Positions 60,700 through 64,000 of a stretch of DNA of 64,000 bases are shown here, one piece after another. The notes beneath the pieces are model-generated. The model was not told where the DNA came from. It searched no databases and worked only from the letters and a program-made list of their open reading frames with translations. Position 1 is the stretch's first letter; the number at the start of each line of letters is the position of its first letter. The position numbers and the translations under genes were made by a program. Source of the stretch: Desulfurobacterium atlanticum (GTDB lineage: Bacteria; Aquificota; Aquificia; Desulfurobacteriales; Desulfurobacteriaceae); the NCBI RefSeq assembly GCF_900188395.1, contig NZ_FZOB01000002.1, positions 1-64,000 of the forward strand, written 5' to 3'.

Positions 60700-61638
60700 A
60701 TGAAACACCTTATATCATGTAAAGAACTAACGAAAGAGGAAGCCCTGAACCTGATAAACACAGGATTTAAAATCAGAGAAGCTTTAAGAAAGGGAAGAAA
60801 AAAATTTACAGCATTAAGAGGCAACTGTGTTGTTAACCTATTCTTTGAAGCAAGCACAAGAACAAGAACATCTTTTGAAAAAGCTGGAAAATTTCTTTCA
60901 GCAGATGTTATCAACATCTCAGCATCTGCAAGCAGTGTAAAAAAGGGAGAAACTTTAATAGATACCGTTAAAAACCTTGATATGATGCATCCTGACATAA
61001 TAGTTCTACGCCATGCCTGTGAAGGTGCATGTAATACAATAATCCCTTACATAGATGCAGGAATAGTAAATGCAGGAGACGGATGCCACGAACATCCATC
61101 TCAAGCACTCCTTGATGCAATGACAATAATAGAAAATAAAGAAACCGTTGAAGGGCTGAATATAGTAATAGCAGGTGATATTGTTCACAGCAGAGTTGCC
61201 CGCTCTGACATTATCCTTTTTCAAAAACTTGGAGCAAACCTTTTCATATTCGGTCCTTCAACAATGATGCCAAGATATCCTGATGCTTTAGGAGTAAAGG
61301 TTCTATCTTCGTTTGAAGAAGTTGCAGAGATTGCAGATGTATTAATTCTTTTAAGAATCCAGCTTGAAAGACTTAACGCAAAAAAAGTGTTCCCATCTCT
61401 CAGAGAATACAGTAAATTTTTTGGACTCAATAAAAAAAGACTTGAAATGATGAAAAAAGATGCCATCGTAATGCATCCTGGACCTGTAAACAGAGGAGTA
61501 GAAATCAACAACGATGTTATCACATCTTCAAAATCTGTAATTTTTGAGCAGGTTGAAAACGGACTTGCTATCAGAATGGCCATTCTTACAACCCTATGTA
61601 ATAAAAAAGAAAAACTGCTGGAGGAGATAGATGCGTAA
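60700..61638 (+). CDS. pyrB: Aspartate carbamoyltransferase catalytic subunit
   Basis: PyrB makes carbamoyl-aspartate for pyrimidines. The carbamoyl-phosphate loop is 'FFEASTRTRTSFEKAG'. 'SSVKKGETLIDTVKNL' is the swinging loop with Ser-Lys. 'HPSQALLDAMTI' and the ATCase-type 'MHPGPVNRGVEI' separate it from ornithine carbamoyltransferase. It has 312 residues. No PyrI regulatory subunit gene is adjacent, which fits Aquifex-type enzymes that work with dihydroorotase. It overlaps the cytochrome gene by eight bases; pyrC is next but one. Confidence 0.97.
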   Translation: MKHLISCKELTKEEALNLINTGFKIREALRKGRKKFTALRGNCVVNLFFEASTRTRTSFEKAGKFLSADVINISASASSVKKGETLIDTVKNLDMMHPDIIVLRHACEGACNTIIPYIDAGIVNAGDGCHEHPSQALLDAMTIIENKETVEGLNIVIAGDIVHSRVARSDIILFQKLGANLFIFGPSTMMPRYPDALGVKVLSSFEEVAEIADVLILLRIQLERLNAKKVFPSLREYSKFFGLNKKRLEMMKKDAIVMHPGPVNRGVEINNDVITSSKSVIFEQVENGLAIRMAILTTLCNKKEKLLEEIDA

Positions 61639-61957
61639 ACTTACACTCATCACATTACCACTTCTTTTTGTTATATCCTGCGGTCAGAGTGGTGTTTTAA
61701 ACAAAGACCTTATCTATAAAGCAAAAGAGAAAGGGGCACCTGGAGATGTTGTCTTCAGCCATGTGTATCACGTTAAAGTAAAAAAACAGAAATGCTCTTC
61801 CTGCCATCCTGAATTGTTTAAAAAGAAATTCGGATATGACAAAATCACAATGCAGTTAATATGGGAAGGAAAATCCTGCGGTGCATGTCACAATGGACAG
61901 AAAGCTTTCAGTGCCAAAGACAAAAACCAGTGTATCAGATGTCACAGTATAAAGTAA
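61631..61957 (+). CDS. Triheme c7-type cytochrome lipoprotein
   Basis: The protein has 108 residues. The signal peptide ends in a lipobox 'LLFVISC'. Three haem sites are present: 'CSSCH', 'CGACH' and 'CIRCH'. Additional His in 'VFSHVYHVKV' would supply distal ligands, the pattern of c(7)/c3-family low-potential cytochromes (Cytochrome_C7). The c-type haem sites require a periplasmic location. It sits between pyrB (eight-base overlap) and pyrC (12-base gap), an unexpected place. It may only share the transcript, or it may carry electrons for a nearby periplasmic reductase. Confidence 0.9.
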   Translation: MRKLTLITLPLLFVISCGQSGVLNKDLIYKAKEKGAPGDVVFSHVYHVKVKKQKCSSCHPELFKKKFGYDKITMQLIWEGKSCGACHNGQKAFSAKDKNQCIRCHSIK

Positions 61958-61969
61958 GGAGAAAGGTTT

Positions 61970-63253
61970 ATGGACAGCCTTTTGATAAAAGGAGCTTACA
62001 TCGTTGACCCGGCCCAAAACATTGAAGAGAAAAGAGATGTTTTAATAGAGAACGGTAAAATAGTTAAAACAGAAAAAAACATTCCAGAAAGTCAGGCATC
62101 CAGAATCGTTGATGTAGAAGGTCTAATTCTTACGCCGGGCTTTATAGATATCCACACTCATCTTAGAGACCCGGGATATGAATGGAAAGAGGATATAGAA
62201 ACAGGAAGCCTTTCTGCTGTAGCCGGCGGTATTACATCTTTGTGCTGCATGGCAAACACTGACCCTGTTAATGACAATCCTTCTGTAACAAGATATATTA
62301 TAGAAAAAGCCAGAAAAGTTAATCTTTGTGATATTTTTCCTGTAGGTGCATTAACTAAAGGTCTTAAAGGAGAAGAGATAGCAGAAATAGGACAGATGGT
62401 TGAAGCCGGTATTGTGGCTGTCTCAGATGATGGAGAAGTCCCTCAGGATACAAAACTTTTAAGAAACGCCTTTGATTACGCTAAAAGTTTTGGAATTCCT
62501 GTTCTATGTCACAGTGAAGATAAAACACTTTCAGCCGGTGGCCATATGAATGAAGGTTATCTATCTACAATCCTTGGGATTCCCGGCATACCACCTGAAG
62601 CTGAAGAGATAGGAACAGCAAGAGACATAATGATCGCAAAAATGACAGGAGCCAAAATTCACATCTGCCACGTATCAACAAAAGGTGCGCTTGAGATTAT
62701 CAAAAAAGCAAAAGAAGAAGGAGTAAAAGTAACCTGTGAAATAACCCCCCATCATTTTTCTCTTACAGAAGCGGCCGTAAAAACATTTGACACAAACGCA
62801 AAGATGGCTCCACCTTTAAGAACAGAAGATGATGTTAAAGCGTGTAAAAACGCTCTTTTTGAAGGAGTTGCAGATGTAATAGCAACAGACCACGCTCCCC
62901 ACTCAAAAGATGAGAAAATGGTGGAATTTACCAATGCCCCTTACGGTATCATAGGATTTCCAACACTTCTGCCCCTTTCCTTAAATCTTGTAAGAGAAGG
63001 AATCCTCACCCTCTCCCAGATGGTAGAAAAACTTACAATCAATCCCGCAAAAGTAATAAACATGAAAGAGATAGGTTCTTTAAAACCGGGTAACCGTGCT
63101 AATATCACTATTTTTGATCCGGAAGAAGAGTTTACCCTTACAGAAGAGATGATATTTTCAAAAAGTAAAAACACACCATTTCTTAACCAAAAACTTAAAG
63201 GAAGGGTGAAATTGACTATTAAAAATGGTAAAATAGTATATAATAATTTATAA
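61970..63253 (+). CDS. pyrC: Dihydroorotase
   Basis: PyrC cyclises carbamoyl-aspartate to dihydroorotate. It is an amidohydrolase of 427 residues (type I length). The metal ligands are 'GFIDIHTHLRDPG' (HxH), 'VLCHSEDK', 'KIHICHVST' and 'IATDHAPHS' (catalytic Asp). The carboxylated-Lys position of other dihydroorotases is here an acidic residue, 'VSDDGE', as in Aquifex-type enzymes. It probably forms the DHO-ATC complex with PyrB encoded 330 bases upstream. AAGGAGA precedes the ATG. Confidence 0.96.
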   Translation: MDSLLIKGAYIVDPAQNIEEKRDVLIENGKIVKTEKNIPESQASRIVDVEGLILTPGFIDIHTHLRDPGYEWKEDIETGSLSAVAGGITSLCCMANTDPVNDNPSVTRYIIEKARKVNLCDIFPVGALTKGLKGEEIAEIGQMVEAGIVAVSDDGEVPQDTKLLRNAFDYAKSFGIPVLCHSEDKTLSAGGHMNEGYLSTILGIPGIPPEAEEIGTARDIMIAKMTGAKIHICHVSTKGALEIIKKAKEEGVKVTCEITPHHFSLTEAAVKTFDTNAKMAPPLRTEDDVKACKNALFEGVADVIATDHAPHSKDEKMVEFTNAPYGIIGFPTLLPLSLNLVREGILTLSQMVEKLTINPAKVINMKEIGSLKPGNRANITIFDPEEEFTLTEEMIFSKSKNTPFLNQKLKGRVKLTIKNGKIVYNNL

Positions 63254-63266
63254 AATGAGGTGATTT

Positions 63267-64000
63267 ATGCAGGGAGGTTCTCCTTTTGATATTTTCTGGC
63301 TTCTAATTATTTTCTTCTCTTTATGGCCACTCTTCCAGCAAAAAAACATTGAGTGGGCAAGATTAAGACTTATAAAGAAAATTGAAGAAAAAAGGAAATC
63401 AAGAGTAATAACAATGATACACCGCCAGGAAAGGCTCGCTTTTATGGGTTTTCCACTTATGAAATTTATAACAATAGAAGATTCAGAAAGAATCTTAAGA
63501 GCCATCAGAATGACACCGGACGATATGCCGATAGATCTTATAATTCACACTCCTGGCGGACTTGCACTTGCAGCAACTCAGATAGCATCAGCTTTAACAA
63601 AGCACAAAAGTCCTGTGAGAGTTATAGTACCCCACTACGCAATGTCAGGCGGAACTCTCATAGCCCTTGCTGCAGATGAAGTTATAATGGATCCCAATGC
63701 TGTTCTCGGACCTCTTGACCCGCAGTTGGGACAGTTCCCGGCTCCATCCATTGTAAAAGCCTTTAAAATGAAAAAAGATAACCTTAAAGATGAAACTCTA
63801 ATCCTCGCTGATGTTGCCGAGAAAGCCTTAAACCAGATGAAAAATACTATTAAAAATATTTTACTTGTCAAAGGATATAAAGAAAATAAGGCAAAGGAGA
63901 TAGCTGAACTTTTAACCTGCGGTTATTGGACTCACGATTATCCTCTTACTGTTGATGTTTTGAAAGAGATAGGGATAAATGTAAAAACTGATGTTCCTGA
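63267..64000 (+). CDS. SDH/ClpP-class membrane-associated serine protease (partial, right edge)
   Basis: Translation from ATG 63267 (GAGGTGA upstream) stays open to the window end, giving at least 244 residues. An N-terminal membrane segment (about 8-24, 'FDIFWLLIIFFSLWPLF') precedes a ClpP/SppA-like crotonase fold: 'DLIIHTPGGLALAATQIASAL', then 'VPHYAMSGGTLIALAADEVIMDPNAVLGPLDPQLG', quoted in part, with the Ser of 'MSGG' as the likely nucleophile. This is the SDH_sah family (PF01972). Substrates are unknown; a membrane-protein quality-control role is an inference. It is 13 bases after pyrC. Confidence 0.88.
   Translation, partial: MQGGSPFDIFWLLIIFFSLWPLFQQKNIEWARLRLIKKIEEKRKSRVITMIHRQERLAFMGFPLMKFITIEDSERILRAIRMTPDDMPIDLIIHTPGGLALAATQIASALTKHKSPVRVIVPHYAMSGGTLIALAADEVIMDPNAVLGPLDPQLGQFPAPSIVKAFKMKKDNLKDETLILADVAEKALNQMKNTIKNILLVKGYKENKAKEIAELLTCGYWTHDYPLTVDVLKEIGINVKTDVP

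Noticed and set aside
60700-61638. Ornithine carbamoyltransferase (argF), suggested by argH elsewhere in the window
   Set aside because: The 'HPGPVNRGVEI' segment and pyrC two genes downstream mark it as aspartate carbamoyltransferase.
1-64000. tRNA, rRNA, riboswitch or CRISPR loci
   Set aside because: I saw no TPsiC-like GGTTCGA context in a foldable cloverleaf, no rRNA-like tract and no regularly spaced repeats. Every gap is under about 210 bases. A covariance-model scan would settle small RNAs.

Overview
The window reads as a compact, AT-rich chromosome segment from a thermophilic, probably chemolithoautotrophic bacterium. Gene style points to the Aquificota, most likely the Desulfurobacteriaceae: K/E/I-rich proteins, a transketolase split in two subunits, TrmFO, an RNase HIII, TamB with a periplasmic outer-membrane set (so a diderm), and multihaem and DUF2202/DUF4405 redox proteins. 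That placement is an inference from protein sequence style and has not been tested by a database search. Coding density is very high. Most neighbours overlap by 1-40 bases or sit within 20 bases, no gap exceeds about 210 bases, and I saw no tRNA, rRNA or CRISPR array.

Layout. 1-170: C-terminal remnant of an integrase-core transposase, open at the left edge. 169-5608 (-): secA, a small exported ORF, and ppsA. 5671-10287 (+): an outer-membrane-type protein, HemW-like radical SAM, tsaB, rimI, a DUF465 protein and ilvD. 10310-13438 (-): a FadL-type channel followed by a surface-lipase lipoprotein. 13542-18461 (+): TIM-barrel isomerase-like gene, def, prfA, trmFO and a LysM protein. 18463-28198 (-): one overlapping run uvrC, HIT, lapB, tamB, rnhC, sppA, PilZ. 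28246-29316 (+): dapE. 29391-32872 (-): a YlbF-family protein and a polar amino-acid ABC importer. 33036-35418 (-): beta-barrel plus cysteine-rich lipoprotein. 35624-39724 (+): EmrA-EmrB-TolC type efflux operon behind a sigma70-like promoter with a perfect 10-2-10 palindrome over its start site. 39760-44426 (-): livK-H-M-G-F, with an intrinsic terminator after livK. 44535-46677 (-): radical SAM/SPASM protein and hemE. 46844-51372 (+): argH, split transketolase and ctpA. 51418-53527: tandem nitroreductase (SagB-like) and a class IV aminotransferase, convergent. 53691-58607 (+): DUF2202 ferritin-like protein, DUF4405 membrane protein, PqqD-like protein, ATP-grasp ligase, PLP fold-III decarboxylase and cytidine deaminase. 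58684-64000 (+): orphan response regulator, hisD, pyrB, triheme c7-type lipoprotein, pyrC, and an SDH/ClpP-class serine protease cut by the window end.

Most of the segment is anabolic and housekeeping: amino-acid, pyrimidine and haem synthesis, translation factors, and envelope assembly. The most unusual region is 53691-58229. A PqqD/RRE-like protein, an ATP-grasp enzyme and a PLP decarboxylase are translationally coupled (8- and 4-base overlaps). The decarboxylase carries an extra N-terminal segment with the Y-x-x-P-x-I pattern seen in leader peptides recognised by PqqD-like domains. Upstream lie a secreted ferritin-like protein, a cytochrome-b-like membrane protein with a duplicated C-terminal domain, and a tandem nitroreductase. 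I propose it as an undescribed peptide- or amino-acid-tailoring module; its product cannot be told from sequence alone.
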